Of a stretch of DNA of 35,917 bases, positions 8,449 to 16,169 are shown one piece after another; the first letter of the stretch is position 1, and every line of letters begins with the position of its first letter. A program made the translations under genes and the position numbers. The stretch is from Halorubrum yunnanense (GTDB taxonomy: Archaea; Halobacteriota; Halobacteria; Halobacteriales; Haloferacaceae), in the NCBI RefSeq assembly GCF_026586675.1, contig NZ_JAODIX010000050.1:1-35917 (forward strand). The letters run 5' to 3'. Below the pieces are notes generated by a model, which worked only from the letters and a program-made list of their open reading frames with translations, searched no databases and had not been told where the DNA came from.

Positions 8449-8857
8449 GACACGTCGAGTCGATCATAGAATGTCCTCGGTTCGACGATATCGATCCCAC
8501 GGAACGAGTCGAGGCCGAGCAGATGTCCGTCGCCGGAGACAACGTAGTCGACGCCACCGGCGACGGCCGCTTCGAGGAATTTGTCGTCGTCGGGGTCCGC
8601 TCGACTGCCGTAATATCCTCTTGGGGATCGACAAACTCTGAATAGTATCGGATCAGTTCGACTTCTTGTTGTACCTCGTGTTCGCTCATCTGAAAGCGCT
8701 CCGGATACTTGAGCAGCGTTTCACGGAACTCGGTGAGCGTTTCCACCGAAACGACGACCTGGTACTCGCGTTCGAACCCCTTGACCAGCAGTTTGTGTGG
8801 CACGCCCGTTGCGATAACACCCGAGATGAGAACGTTCGTATCCAACACCGCCCTCAT
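8445..8857 (-). pseudogene. PIN-domain toxin with a frameshift
   Basis: The first about 82 residues are a PIN-domain ribonuclease (MRAVLDTNVLISGVIATG, with the first catalytic Asp; later ETLTEFRETLLKYPE). Around 8608-8612 the frame is lost. In the next frame homology resumes at once with DPDDDKFLEAAVAGGVDYVV then SGDGHLLGLDSFRGIDIV, which carry the remaining acidic residues. One missing base restores a normal protein of about 137 residues. The ATG overlaps the antitoxin stop by 4 bp. PIN toxins cleave RNA. This copy should be inactive unless the frameshift is a sequencing error. Confidence 0.8.
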
Positions 8858-9117
8858 TCGTCGCTGCTTCGCGCCTCGTGGACGAGTCGAGTGACCTCAT
8901 CAAGAGACATGTCGCTCGCGTCTGCTCGATTCTCGACACGCCGTTGAAACTCTTCGATCGACGGGAGGTCGACTTTCTTCAACACGAGACCGTACTCCGT
9001 CGGGACAACCATGAGCTTCGTTCCCTGTTCGAGTCCGAATTGATCTCTGAGTTTACTCGGGATTGTGATCTGTCCCTTCGAGGTTACCGTGGTTACTTCA
9101 GGTTGGTCGGAAGCCAT
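8854..9117 (-). CDS. AbrB-family antitoxin
   Basis: An 87-residue protein with the SpoVT/AbrB swapped-hairpin motif TVTSKGQITIPSKLRDQFGL at residues about 10-29, followed by GTKLMVVPTEYGLVLKKV. The C-terminal half (about 45-87) is helical and acidic and would wrap the PIN toxin. I use the ATG at 9117 (MASDQPEV) because the upstream in-frame ATG adds 15 non-conserved residues. Such antitoxins bind their own promoter with the toxin. The partner toxin downstream is frameshifted, so this gene may now be an orphan antitoxin or serve as a regulator only. Confidence 0.85.
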   Translation of the reverse strand: MASDQPEVTTVTSKGQITIPSKLRDQFGLEQGTKLMVVPTEYGLVLKKVDLPSIEEFQRRVENRADASDMSLDEVTRLVHEARSSDE

Positions 9118-9341
9118 CGTCTGTAAGAATTCCTTACTCAAGAGGTTGAATCTACCGGTCAATTCGCAGGCTCGTTCTCACGGCTGGTTCACGGTATCCT
9201 ACTCGGAATTAATAGAGTCGAGTCGCTGTATCCAATCTCTATATTCAGCAGTCAGTAGCAGCCTATATCACATATCGAATAGTTGTTTCGCTAGGTTGGA
9301 CAAGAGCCATCTACAAATTGGCCTACGATTAGGCCTATAGA

Positions 9342-10031
9342 TCAGTATAGAGAACGCGACTGAACCGTCGGCTCGAAAACCGGATCCGCACCCGGGTCGG
9401 ACTCGACATCGCCCGTGACATACGAGATCTTCTTCCGCTCTCGCTCGGCAGCTGCCGGACTCATTTCTCCGAGGTAGTGGTTCCGGAACGTCTCCCAGTC
9501 CTCCCACCCACTGAAACTCATTACCACGGCGGGGAGGACGCCGCAGTCCCACAAGAGATGCCCGCCCCACGTCCGCCGGAGGTCGTGGACGTCGAGGTAG
9601 GTCCATCCCTCGTCACTGGTTGCCGCGTAGCGTCGCTCGCCAGCTCGCTTCACCCAGCGATAGATCGAGTTCGGCTCAACGCCAACGACTGGCTCGTCGG
9701 GATCGCACTCGTACGAGAGTGTTCGAACGGAACTGGCGAGTTCTTTCGGGATCGGCGTCTCCCGATATTTCCCGCGCTTCGCGTAGTCGTTCCACACGCC
9801 GAGGAAGCCGTCGGGGGCGTGCGTAAAGTCGTTGCTGGTGACGCTGGCGATCTCTTCGCGACGGATCCCGGCCTGAACGCCAAGTCGGAACGCGATCTCC
9901 TGCTCGGGAGACTTCGCCTCGTCGATGAGCGCTGCGACCTCATCGTTCTCGTCACTCTGGCTGGGCCAGACCCGCTTCCCGTCTCGTTTGCGGTAGTCGT
10001 CGAGTCGTATAGTAGGCTTAGCAAGTAGAAG
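9342..10031 (-). pseudogene. Tyrosine recombinase/integrase catalytic domain without N-terminus
   Basis: An open frame of about 229 codons carries the integrase active-site set: Arg in LGVQAGIRREEIASV, a Lys near YRETPIPKEL, His-x-x-Arg in YLDVHDLRRTWGGHLL, and the late FSGWEDWETF...HYLGE region with the tyrosine nucleophile. Before it, RLDDYRKRDGKRVWPS is in frame, but two TAG codons close the frame at about 10032 and no ATG/GTG/TTG start exists in the first 70 codons. The SAM-like N-terminal domain is missing. The first ATG (9797) would lose the first catalytic Arg. It is probably a 5'-truncated integrase next to a partition operon, marking an old integration boundary. Confidence 0.7.
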
Positions 10032-10212
10032 CTACTAAAAAACGTGTAGAATAGATGCCTGAGGGGCAGTTTGAGAGTTAGATCGGACTAATCGGTAGGC
10101 GAATACCGGAGAATAACACGTTATCGTCGCGATCGACGTCGCGTGAGTTAGTCATACACTAATGTCAGTCGCTATTCAAGTGAAAGTTTCTGTGGTCTGA
10201 TCGTCTGACGTG

Positions 10213-10219
10213 CTTTTAT
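10213..10219 (+). promoter_or_regulatory. TATA-like box of the parA operon
   Basis: TTTTATC lies about 30 bp before the ATG at 10249, the distance expected for a leaderless haloarchaeal transcript. The 180 bp upstream contain short inverted repeats such as CGGTA/TACCG near 10092-10107. They could include a partition site, but none is convincing. Confidence 0.4.
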
Positions 10220-10248
10220 CTTTGCGTGCTTTGAACGCAACTCGTTCC

Positions 10249-11025
10249 ATGAAGTCATTCGCTGTCGCGAATCAGAAAGGGGGTGTCGCCAAGACGACCA
10301 ACACGATCAACCTCGCCGGCGCGCTCGCCGACCGAGGGCACGACGTGCTCGCCGTCGACGCTGACCCGCAAGGGTATCTGACCAACACGCTCGGCTTCCG
10401 CGATGCGTACGCCGCGGACCCGCCGTCGCTGTACTCGCTGTTCAACAGCCCACACGAGCACGACGCCGACGAGGTCATCCTCGAACATGCGGAGTTCGAC
10501 GTGCTCCCCTCGAACGTGGACATGTTCAAACTGGAGCAGAATCTCATCGCGAGCGGTCGCCGGCCACGCCAGCGCCTCGAGGACGTCTTCGACGATCTCG
10601 GTGGCTACGACTACGTCTTCGTCGACGCCCCGCCGTCTCTCGGGCCGATCAACGACAACGTCCTCCTCGCGTGCCGAAACCTGCTCATCCCGGTGGAGGC
10701 TGCGGAGTCGTCGATGCTCGCGCTCGAACACCTCCTCAACCAGATCGAGTCGCTCGAACGCGACTACGACGTCCAACTGCGAGAGCAGGCTGTGCTCATC
10801 TCGAACGTGAACTACCCGCTCGACAACGAGCAGCGGGAGGCGATCGACTGGTTCGGCGAGACGTTCGAGGGGCGGTGCCCCGTGTTCGAGATTCGGAAGC
10901 GCGCCGCGATCAAGCGCACCCTGAACAACGGCGGGTCACTGTTCAGTGATGACGCCGAGGAGTGTGACATGCGGGCTGTGTACGAGGACGTCGCCGCGAC
11001 GCTCGTGGAGGTCGCCGATGACTGA
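10249..11025 (+). CDS. parA: ParA-family partition ATPase
   Basis: A 258-residue deviant Walker ATPase. Walker A is at residues 9-16 (KGGVAKTT) with the signature lysine. Walker A' (VDADPQGYLTNTLG) follows near residue 38, and the motif DYVFVDAPPSLGPINDN gives Walker B. ParA drives plasmid or replicon segregation by ATP-dependent DNA binding. The start at 10249 places the conserved KSFAVANQKGG at the N-terminus and fits the TATA box. The 3' end overlaps the next gene by 8 bp, typical of a par operon. Its presence argues that the window belongs to a plasmid or plasmid-derived region. Confidence 0.9.
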   Translation: MKSFAVANQKGGVAKTTNTINLAGALADRGHDVLAVDADPQGYLTNTLGFRDAYAADPPSLYSLFNSPHEHDADEVILEHAEFDVLPSNVDMFKLEQNLIASGRRPRQRLEDVFDDLGGYDYVFVDAPPSLGPINDNVLLACRNLLIPVEAAESSMLALEHLLNQIESLERDYDVQLREQAVLISNVNYPLDNEQREAIDWFGETFEGRCPVFEIRKRAAIKRTLNNGGSLFSDDAEECDMRAVYEDVAATLVEVADD

Positions 11026-11467
11026 CGACGACCAGAAGAGCGACCTCTCCGAGCGGTTCCGCGGTCGGTTCGACGACCCGACTGACGACCAAGAGGAAGA
11101 TGAGCTCGACGAGACGGGAGAGCGAGATGAAACTCACGCCACGCAGTCAGAGCAGTCCGAGCGTTCCATTCCCGAAAAGACTTCAAAGAACGCAAAGAAC
11201 GAGATGAACGCCATGCGAGTAAAGAACGTCAAGGAGTCATGGAGCGCAACCAGCGTCTACCTCCCAGAGTTCCTCGACCGACAGCTCACAACCACGTACA
11301 AGCACGCCGATCTCGAGTTCGAGGAGGAGTTCGGGCGGTCGCTACAGAAGACACGCTACTACTACCCGCTGCTCGTCGAGCTGGGAATGGAACGCATTGA
11401 AGAGATGGAGGCCCATGAACTCCAAGAACGCATTGAAGACTTGGAAGCCGATGCGGGTGAGGAGTAG
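11018..11467 (+). CDS. Partner of ParA, probable centromere-binding protein
   Basis: A 149-residue protein overlapping the parA stop by 8 bp. The first about 70 residues are acidic and disordered (DQEEDELDETGERDE). The region ESWSATSVYLPEFLDRQLTT then FEEEFGRSLQKTRYYYPLLV looks like a small DNA-binding or dimerisation domain, and the C-terminus is a coiled coil (ERIEEMEAHELQERIEDLE). It has no recognisable ParB nuclease-like domain. In many archaeal and plasmid par operons a small, unrelated DNA-binding protein follows ParA and binds the centromere. That role is inferred from position. Confidence 0.65.
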   Translation: MTDDDQKSDLSERFRGRFDDPTDDQEEDELDETGERDETHATQSEQSERSIPEKTSKNAKNEMNAMRVKNVKESWSATSVYLPEFLDRQLTTTYKHADLEFEEEFGRSLQKTRYYYPLLVELGMERIEEMEAHELQERIEDLEADAGEE

Positions 11468-11670
11468 CATCCTTTCCTCAGCCTGTTGAGATGCGCTTAG
11501 TCGGCATCTAACTCACACAAGAGACGCTTCTCCACCGTCTGCCTGTTAGAACCATAACTTCGGAGGATGGATCTCATGCGTGCCTTTGTTTTCTCACAAA
11601 AGATCTGATTGAAACCCTGCTAAATCAATAACGATCTGTCATTCGAGTACCGCTCCAGCAGGTCCTTGAT

Positions 11671-12105
11671 TCACCGTGAACTGTTCGCGTGAACTTCGTC
11701 AAACAAGTCTGTGACCCGCTGTTCGATATTGTTTCGAATCACACGGACCTGATCGAGATCTTGGCCATCAGGATCTGTTAGCGCCCAGTCGCGAACATCT
11801 ATCTCTTCAGCATCGAGTTCGAGTGTCGAACAGCCCATTGTGGCGACGACGTCACATGATTCGAGCTCAGTCGTTGAGACTTCTCGGGGGACTCGATCCG
11901 AGAGATCGATCTCGTGGTCTTGCATGACCGTCACGACTTCGTCGTGGACGCTGTCGGCGGGGTGAGTACCACCGGTAATGATCTCAACACTGTCTTCGAG
12001 TCCACGACGGTCACGCTCGCGTTCGGCAAACGCTGTCGCCATCTGACTGCGACCAGCATTCTGTACACAAACGAATCCTAGAGTAACCGGCAAATCATCA
12101 CTCAT
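11671..12105 (-). CDS. Low-molecular-weight phosphatase/arsenate reductase-like protein (paralogue 1)
   Basis: A 144-residue protein of the LMW tyrosine phosphatase fold. The P-loop GFVCVQNAGRSQMATAFAE has the Cys-x5-Arg-Ser active site at about residues 13-20. An aspartate-containing loop follows later (RDWALTDPDGQ). Compared with thioredoxin-coupled ArsC enzymes it has one cysteine in TMGCSTLELDAEE, and the second redox cysteine expected a few residues later is absent. Arsenate reduction would then need another thiol partner, or it may act as a phosphatase. I use the ATG at 12105; one codon pair upstream is an alternative. It is divergent from a close paralogue. Confidence 0.8.
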   Translation of the reverse strand: MSDDLPVTLGFVCVQNAGRSQMATAFAERERDRRGLEDSVEIITGGTHPADSVHDEVVTVMQDHEIDLSDRVPREVSTTELESCDVVATMGCSTLELDAEEIDVRDWALTDPDGQDLDQVRVIRNNIEQRVTDLFDEVHANSSR

Positions 12106-12177
12106 AAACACCAGAATAGATGCTGTCGACTCGAGATCTTATATGTGATGTATGTACGTCTCAATAGGTCGACACGG

Positions 12178-12198
12178 GTCTGAGAGTACTTCTCAGAC
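12178..12198. promoter_or_regulatory. Inverted repeat between the two arsenate reductase genes
   Basis: GTCTGAGA and TCTCAGAC form a perfect 8-bp inverted repeat with a GTACT spacer. It lies between divergent TATA-like elements (about 12137-12146 for the minus gene and CTATAC near 12231 for the plus gene). It is a good operator candidate for one of the ArsR-family regulators encoded further along. Binding is inference. Confidence 0.45.
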
Positions 12199-12261
12199 AG
12201 CCCATCAAGAGCCGTTGTACCTGAAGTAACAGCTATACCGATCCCTCTCGCTTGTGGAGGT

Positions 12262-12717
12262 GTGACTGAATCCGATGAGCGGACGGACCACCAGATCGCG
12301 TTCGTTTGTGTCCAAAACGCAGGACGGAGCCAAATGGCGGCGGCGTTCGCTGAGCGCGAGCGTGACCGTCGCAGTGTGGGCGATCAAATTACGATCGTTA
12401 CCGGTGGCACACAGCCCGCAGATCACGTCCACGAGATTGTCGTCGAAGCAATGAGAGAGCGAGACATCGATCTCAGCGACCGAACGCCGCGAGAGGTGAC
12501 GCCAGACGAGCTACAGGCGGTCGATCTCGTCGTCACGATGGGGTGTTCCGCATCGGACGTGTGCCCGGCGACGTGGAACGGCGAGAATCGCGATTGGGGG
12601 CTCGACGATCCCCACGAGCGTCCGATCGAGCAGGTTCGTGAGATTCGTGACGAGATCGAAGAACGTATTGTCTCGCTGTTCGACGAACTCCTGTCGCAAA
12701 CTCCGTCCGCGGAGTGA
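12262..12717 (+). CDS. arsC: Arsenate reductase, thiol-dependent LMW phosphatase type (paralogue 2)
   Basis: A 151-residue protein closely related to the divergent neighbour. It has the active-site loop FVCVQNAGRSQMAAAFAE near residue 16. Unlike its neighbour it has two cysteines in MGCSASDVCPATW, matching the redox relay of thioredoxin-coupled ArsC enzymes. WGLDDPHERPIEQVREI follows as in that family. It should reduce arsenate to arsenite for export by Acr3. The start is GTG at 12262. GGAGG lies just before it, although a TATA-like CTATAC about 31 bp upstream also allows leaderless initiation. This is the better arsenate reductase candidate of the pair. Confidence 0.88.
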   Translation: MTESDERTDHQIAFVCVQNAGRSQMAAAFAERERDRRSVGDQITIVTGGTQPADHVHEIVVEAMRERDIDLSDRTPREVTPDELQAVDLVVTMGCSASDVCPATWNGENRDWGLDDPHERPIEQVREIRDEIEERIVSLFDELLSQTPSAE

Positions 12718-12760
12718 CGATTGGCAGGGTCGTCAGCCGGAACGGCCCCTATGACCTCCG

Positions 12761-12985
12761 CTAACAGCAGCCGTCGTCGTCGGCGCCGCAGACGCTCCCG
12801 TAGTCGACACCGGTCTCGTCGCCGATCGCCTCGTTACACTGCATTACCATGGTGGTGAACGCGTAATCCGAGGAGGACTCTTTCGCCGCCGCGAGCTCCT
12901 CGCCGAGCGCCTCGGCGGCCGTGACGACCTCTTCGTCCGTCACTTCGGACTCGCTGACGTCCTGACCGGAAGCGCTCAACAGCAC
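12761..12985 (-). CDS. hcsS: Small halo-CC-star type protein (HcsS-like)
   Basis: A 74-residue acidic protein that ends in Gly-Cys-Cys directly before the stop. Further cysteines are in VMQCNEAIGD and GSVCGADDDGCC. A helical part (VVTAAEALGEELAAAKESS) precedes them. It starts with GTG and overlaps the end of the larger Cys-Cys gene by 10 bp. I recall a haloarchaeal pair of families named for this C-terminal Cys-Cys-stop (HcsS and HcsL), and this fits the small one. It is the last gene of the arsD-arsA operon. A role in binding or delivering arsenite to ArsA is a reasonable inference. Confidence 0.7.
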   Translation of the reverse strand: MLLSASGQDVSESEVTDEEVVTAAEALGEELAAAKESSSDYAFTTMVMQCNEAIGDETGVDYGSVCGADDDGCC

Positions 12986-13392
12986 CCACCTCCGGTGGAT
13001 CGCGCGAACTCCTCGCCGATCTCGTCGCTGATGGTGTCGTTCGTCCGCTGAAGCAGTTCTATCAGATCGGCCTGTGCGGCCTGCTGACGCTGGATCGTCT
13101 CGTTGTTCGACATCTCGGTCTGGAGTTGCTTCAGCTCGGCCATCACCGACTCGTCGAAGCCACCACGCTGCATCTGTTGTTGCTTTCGCTGGTACTCGCG
13201 AAGCAGCGCCATCGCGTCGTCATCGTTCTGTAACGCCTCGTCAGCCTCGACGAACTGTTGGTACGTCTCCGACTCGCCGAGAGCGTCGAGGAACTCGCGG
13301 AGCGCCGCCTCGACGTTGGCTTCTACGTCTTCCTCATTGGACATGCCAACGCTGTCCTCGGCCGCACCTTCCACGTCCTGTGCGTCGCTCAC
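12976..13392 (-). CDS. hcsL: YlbF-like halo-CC-star protein (HcsL-like)
   Basis: A 138-residue protein. Residues about 28-120 are a helical YlbF/YmcA-type domain (FLDALGESETYQQFVEADEA, then a long Gln-rich helix). The chain ends GGGCC directly before the stop, the Cys-Cys terminus shared with the next gene. The ATG overlaps the arsA stop by 4 bp, so translation is coupled to the pump ATPase. YlbF proteins of bacteria form complexes with iron-sulfur or RNase partners. Here the terminal thiol pair suggests metalloid handling. The function is inferred only. Confidence 0.72.
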   Translation of the reverse strand: MSDAQDVEGAAEDSVGMSNEEDVEANVEAALREFLDALGESETYQQFVEADEALQNDDDAMALLREYQRKQQQMQRGGFDESVMAELKQLQTEMSNNETIQRQQAAQADLIELLQRTNDTISDEIGEEFARSTGGGCC

Positions 13393-15329
13393 GAGGGCGT
13401 CACCTCCGGTGCGTCCTCTTCGACCACGTCTGCGAGTCCAGTAATCTCCTCACCGAAGGCGCTGAGTTCTTCGAGCCCGATTGGTTCATCCTGCCGGAGC
13501 GGCGCCAACATCAACGGCGCGTCGAACCGGTCTCGAATCTCTTCGAGATACTGGGCCTGCTGGGCGCGCCGGTTCGCGAAGAAGGCGTTGTCGCCGTACT
13601 CCTCGGGGAGGAGGTAGTTGGCGACGACCAGCGAGGTCTCGATGCCGACCTGATCTTTGAGGTCGGCGGCAGCCCGGTACGCCTCCATCATCGGGGTGTA
13701 CTCGGGGTACATCACGAACGCGAAGGTGCTCCGTTCGGGGTCTTTCATCGTCTCGATGACAGCGTCGTACTGGTCGCCCTTTGCGGGGGCGGCGCCCTTC
13801 GTCAGCGAACCGAGGTCCATGAACCCCTTCCAGTCGGAGGGGAGTTCGAGCAGTCGGAGCGTGTGGCCCGTGGGGGCCGTATCGAAGACGACGACGTCGT
13901 AGCCGTCCTCGTCGAAGTAGCTCACGAACTTCTCTAAGGCGGCCATCTCCTCGGCACAGGGCGACTCCAGCTCCTCTTCGACGTTCGCGATCGCAGCGTC
14001 GACGTCGATCTGCGTGTCGTCTTTGTCCTCGTACATCTCGGTGACGTGGTCGAGGACCTGCTCGCGGTACTCCGCGAGCGCTTTTTCCTGGTCGATCCGC
14101 GCCGCGTCGAGGTTCTCCTGCCCGACCGAGGTGGGCTCGTGACCCACGGGCTCGCCGAAGATGTCCTCGAGATGCGCGGCCGGGTCGGTCGTGACCACGA
14201 GCGTCTCGTGGCCCGCCTCGGCGAGCTTCGTCGCCGCCGTCGAGGCGACTGTACTCTTGCCGACGCCGCCCTTGCCGGTGAAAAAGAGGTACTGCGTCTC
14301 CTCACCGGGCGTGAGCTGGTCGACGACCGCGTCGGCGTCCGCCATCGAATCGAAGTCGGCTGCGCCGTCAGCATCGACATCAGTCGCGGTCCCGACGTCG
14401 ACGGTCGCTTCCCTGCCGTCGTAGAGGGCGCCACCCACGTCGGCAAGCAGGTCGAGGCCGGCGATCTCGCCCGGCTGGAGCGGGTACGTCGCCGTCGCGT
14501 CGGCGTCGAACTCCTCCCGGGCGCGCTCGATGACAGCCTGCTCGTCAGCACGCTTCCCATCGAAGAAGGGATCCTCACACACCGACTCGGGGAGGTAGCC
14601 GTTGAGGATCAACAGCTGTGACTCGATCCCGAGCTCACCGAGGTCGCTCGCGCTGCGTTCGATCTCGTCGATCGAGGAGTCCTCCGGCTTGCCGACGAAG
14701 GCGAAGGAAGTGCGCTCGTCGTCCTGGAGCGTGTCGATGGCACGTTCGTAGTCCTGTTTTTTGTCCTCCATCGAGGCCGCCGGCCCGATACAGGTCGAGC
14801 CGCCCTTCTCCAGTTCGGCGTTCCAGTCGGAGGGGAGCTCCATGAGCCGGATGGTGTGGCCCGTCGGCGCCGTGTCGAAGACTACGACGTCGTACTCCGG
14901 GCTGTCCATGAAGTCGACGAAGTTGTCGAAGGCGGCGATCTCCTCGACGCAGGGACTGTTGAGCTGCTCTTCGACCGTCTGGATCTCCTCCTCACCGAGC
15001 AGTTCGCGCATCGGCTCGATCGTCTCTTGGCGGTACTCCTCGGCGGCGGTGTCCGGGTCGATCTCGATTGCCGAGAGGTTCTCGATCCCGTCGATTGCGG
15101 TGACCTCGTGGCCGATCGACTGCCCGAAGATGTCCGAGAGGTTCGGGGCAGGGTCGGTGGTCACCAAGAGCGTCTCGTAGTCGTTGTCGGCGAGCCACGT
15201 CGCGGTCGCACAGCTCACCGTGCTCTTGCCGACGCCGCCCTTCCCGCTGAAGAAGACGAACTCGGTGTCGTCGCCGCTCGGTTCGACTACCTCACGCGCG
15301 CTGGTCGTTGTTGACTGTGATTGTGCCAT
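13389..15329 (-). CDS. arsA: ArsA arsenite-stimulated pump ATPase, tandem form
   Basis: A 646-residue fused two-domain ATPase. Each half has a deviant Walker A (FFSGKGGVGKSTVSCATAT near residue 27; FFTGKGGVGKSTVASTAAT near 350) and the signature DTAPTGHT (VVFDTAPTGHTIRLMELPSD and its repeat). Metalloid-binding cysteines occur at LNSPCVEEIA and GGSTCIGPA in the first half and ELESPCAEEMA in the second, as in bacterial ArsA. A linker of about 30 alternating Asp/Ala residues joins the halves. ArsA powers arsenite efflux with a membrane partner; no ArsB is seen here, so Acr3 may serve. It lies 3 bp after arsD. Confidence 0.95.
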   Translation of the reverse strand: MAQSQSTTTSAREVVEPSGDDTEFVFFSGKGGVGKSTVSCATATWLADNDYETLLVTTDPAPNLSDIFGQSIGHEVTAIDGIENLSAIEIDPDTAAEEYRQETIEPMRELLGEEEIQTVEEQLNSPCVEEIAAFDNFVDFMDSPEYDVVVFDTAPTGHTIRLMELPSDWNAELEKGGSTCIGPAASMEDKKQDYERAIDTLQDDERTSFAFVGKPEDSSIDEIERSASDLGELGIESQLLILNGYLPESVCEDPFFDGKRADEQAVIERAREEFDADATATYPLQPGEIAGLDLLADVGGALYDGREATVDVGTATDVDADGAADFDSMADADAVVDQLTPGEETQYLFFTGKGGVGKSTVASTAATKLAEAGHETLVVTTDPAAHLEDIFGEPVGHEPTSVGQENLDAARIDQEKALAEYREQVLDHVTEMYEDKDDTQIDVDAAIANVEEELESPCAEEMAALEKFVSYFDEDGYDVVVFDTAPTGHTLRLLELPSDWKGFMDLGSLTKGAAPAKGDQYDAVIETMKDPERSTFAFVMYPEYTPMMEAYRAAADLKDQVGIETSLVVANYLLPEEYGDNAFFANRRAQQAQYLEEIRDRFDAPLMLAPLRQDEPIGLEELSAFGEEITGLADVVEEDAPEVTPS

Positions 15330-15332
15330 TCG

Positions 15333-15662
15333 TTAGGCCTCCTGCGGCGTTGGGCTCTCGTCGATAGCCGCGGTCAGTTCGTCGTACGAGAGGTACTCGC
15401 CCTCGGCAACAATCTCGTCGTCGACAACCGTGATCGGGAGGATCGACGGGCCGTCCTCCTGGACGCGGTCGTAGATCCGCTGCGTTTCGAGGAACTGGTC
15501 GATGTTGTGCTGCATGTTCGCCCGGTTGACTTCGAGCTCGTCGAACGCGTCTTCGAGCTGGTCGAGCGCCGCGCTGACCTCGACGAGCTCGTCGTCGGGG
15601 TCGGGACCGCAGACGCCGGGGGAGCAACACATCGCTTCTTCGTACAGGGTGAGTTCGGTCAT
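15333..15662 (-). CDS. arsD: ArsD arsenite metallochaperone
   Basis: A 109-residue protein with the CCSPGVCG motif at residues about 12-19, matching the Cys12-Cys13-Cys18 arsenite site of ArsD. DQFLETQRIYDRVQEDG and LPITVVDDEIVAEGEYLSYD follow, as in the thioredoxin-like ArsD fold. I use the ATG at 15662 because family members start a few residues before the cysteine pair. The ATG at 15704 adds 14 residues. ArsD passes arsenite to ArsA, and the gene order arsD-arsA supports this. A TATA-like CTTATAATT is near 15763-15770 on this strand. Confidence 0.92.
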   Translation of the reverse strand: MTELTLYEEAMCCSPGVCGPDPDDELVEVSAALDQLEDAFDELEVNRANMQHNIDQFLETQRIYDRVQEDGPSILPITVVDDEIVAEGEYLSYDELTAAIDESPTPQEA

Positions 15663-15837
15663 GAGTGGGTCGGATCGCGGTCGTACGTCTGATGTATCGT
15701 TCACAGCAGGACACGTTGGTTTGTCCTCGCTGTAGTCGATTCATTTGAACAAACTCTCATACAATTATAAGCCCTTCGGTCGGCTATCCCCACATCGGTC
15801 GCATAGTCATTTCATCTTGAACGACCGAGAGTCCCGA

Positions 15838-16090
15838 TCACCCGATGAATCCGTTGGTGGCCCACGATCCTGGGTCGTCGACACACGTCGTGGTTCGACA
15901 CTTCGACGCCGGGGCACTCACGAGGACGAGCGCACTTTCGACATCACCGCTCTGGATCTGTCGCGTCGCAGTCGGCAGAATCCAAACCGCGTCGCCAGCT
16001 TCGATTTCGACGGATTCTTCGTCGATAACGACGGTGGCTTCACCCTCCAAGAGGACGTATCTCTCATGCGAGACAATATTTGAAGTGTTA
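15838..16090 (-). pseudogene. Cupin-domain protein remnant
   Basis: The frame contains a clear cupin core: RYVLLEGEATVVIDEESVEI then EAGDAVWILPTATRQIQSGD and ALVLVSAP. The part before VSHERYVLLEGE is unrelated AT-rich sequence that also serves as the promoter region of the opposite arsR gene. The expected metal-binding His-x-His of cupin motif 1 is lost. The gene therefore looks 5'-truncated, with an invasion or deletion boundary near 16080-16090. The parent was probably a small single-domain cupin. Confidence 0.6.
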
Positions 16091-16138
16091 CTATATTGTT
16101 TTTGCTGTCCAGCTACCAGTTGAGACGGCGCTCCGCAA

Positions 16139-16146
16139 CGTTTAAT
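16139..16146 (+). promoter_or_regulatory. TATA-like box of the first arsR gene
   Basis: GTTTAATC lies about 30 bp upstream of the ATG at 16170, giving a leaderless transcript. No symmetric operator is obvious close by. Confidence 0.45.
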
Positions 16147-16169
16147 CCCGGCTTGGTTCAATTGTTTGT

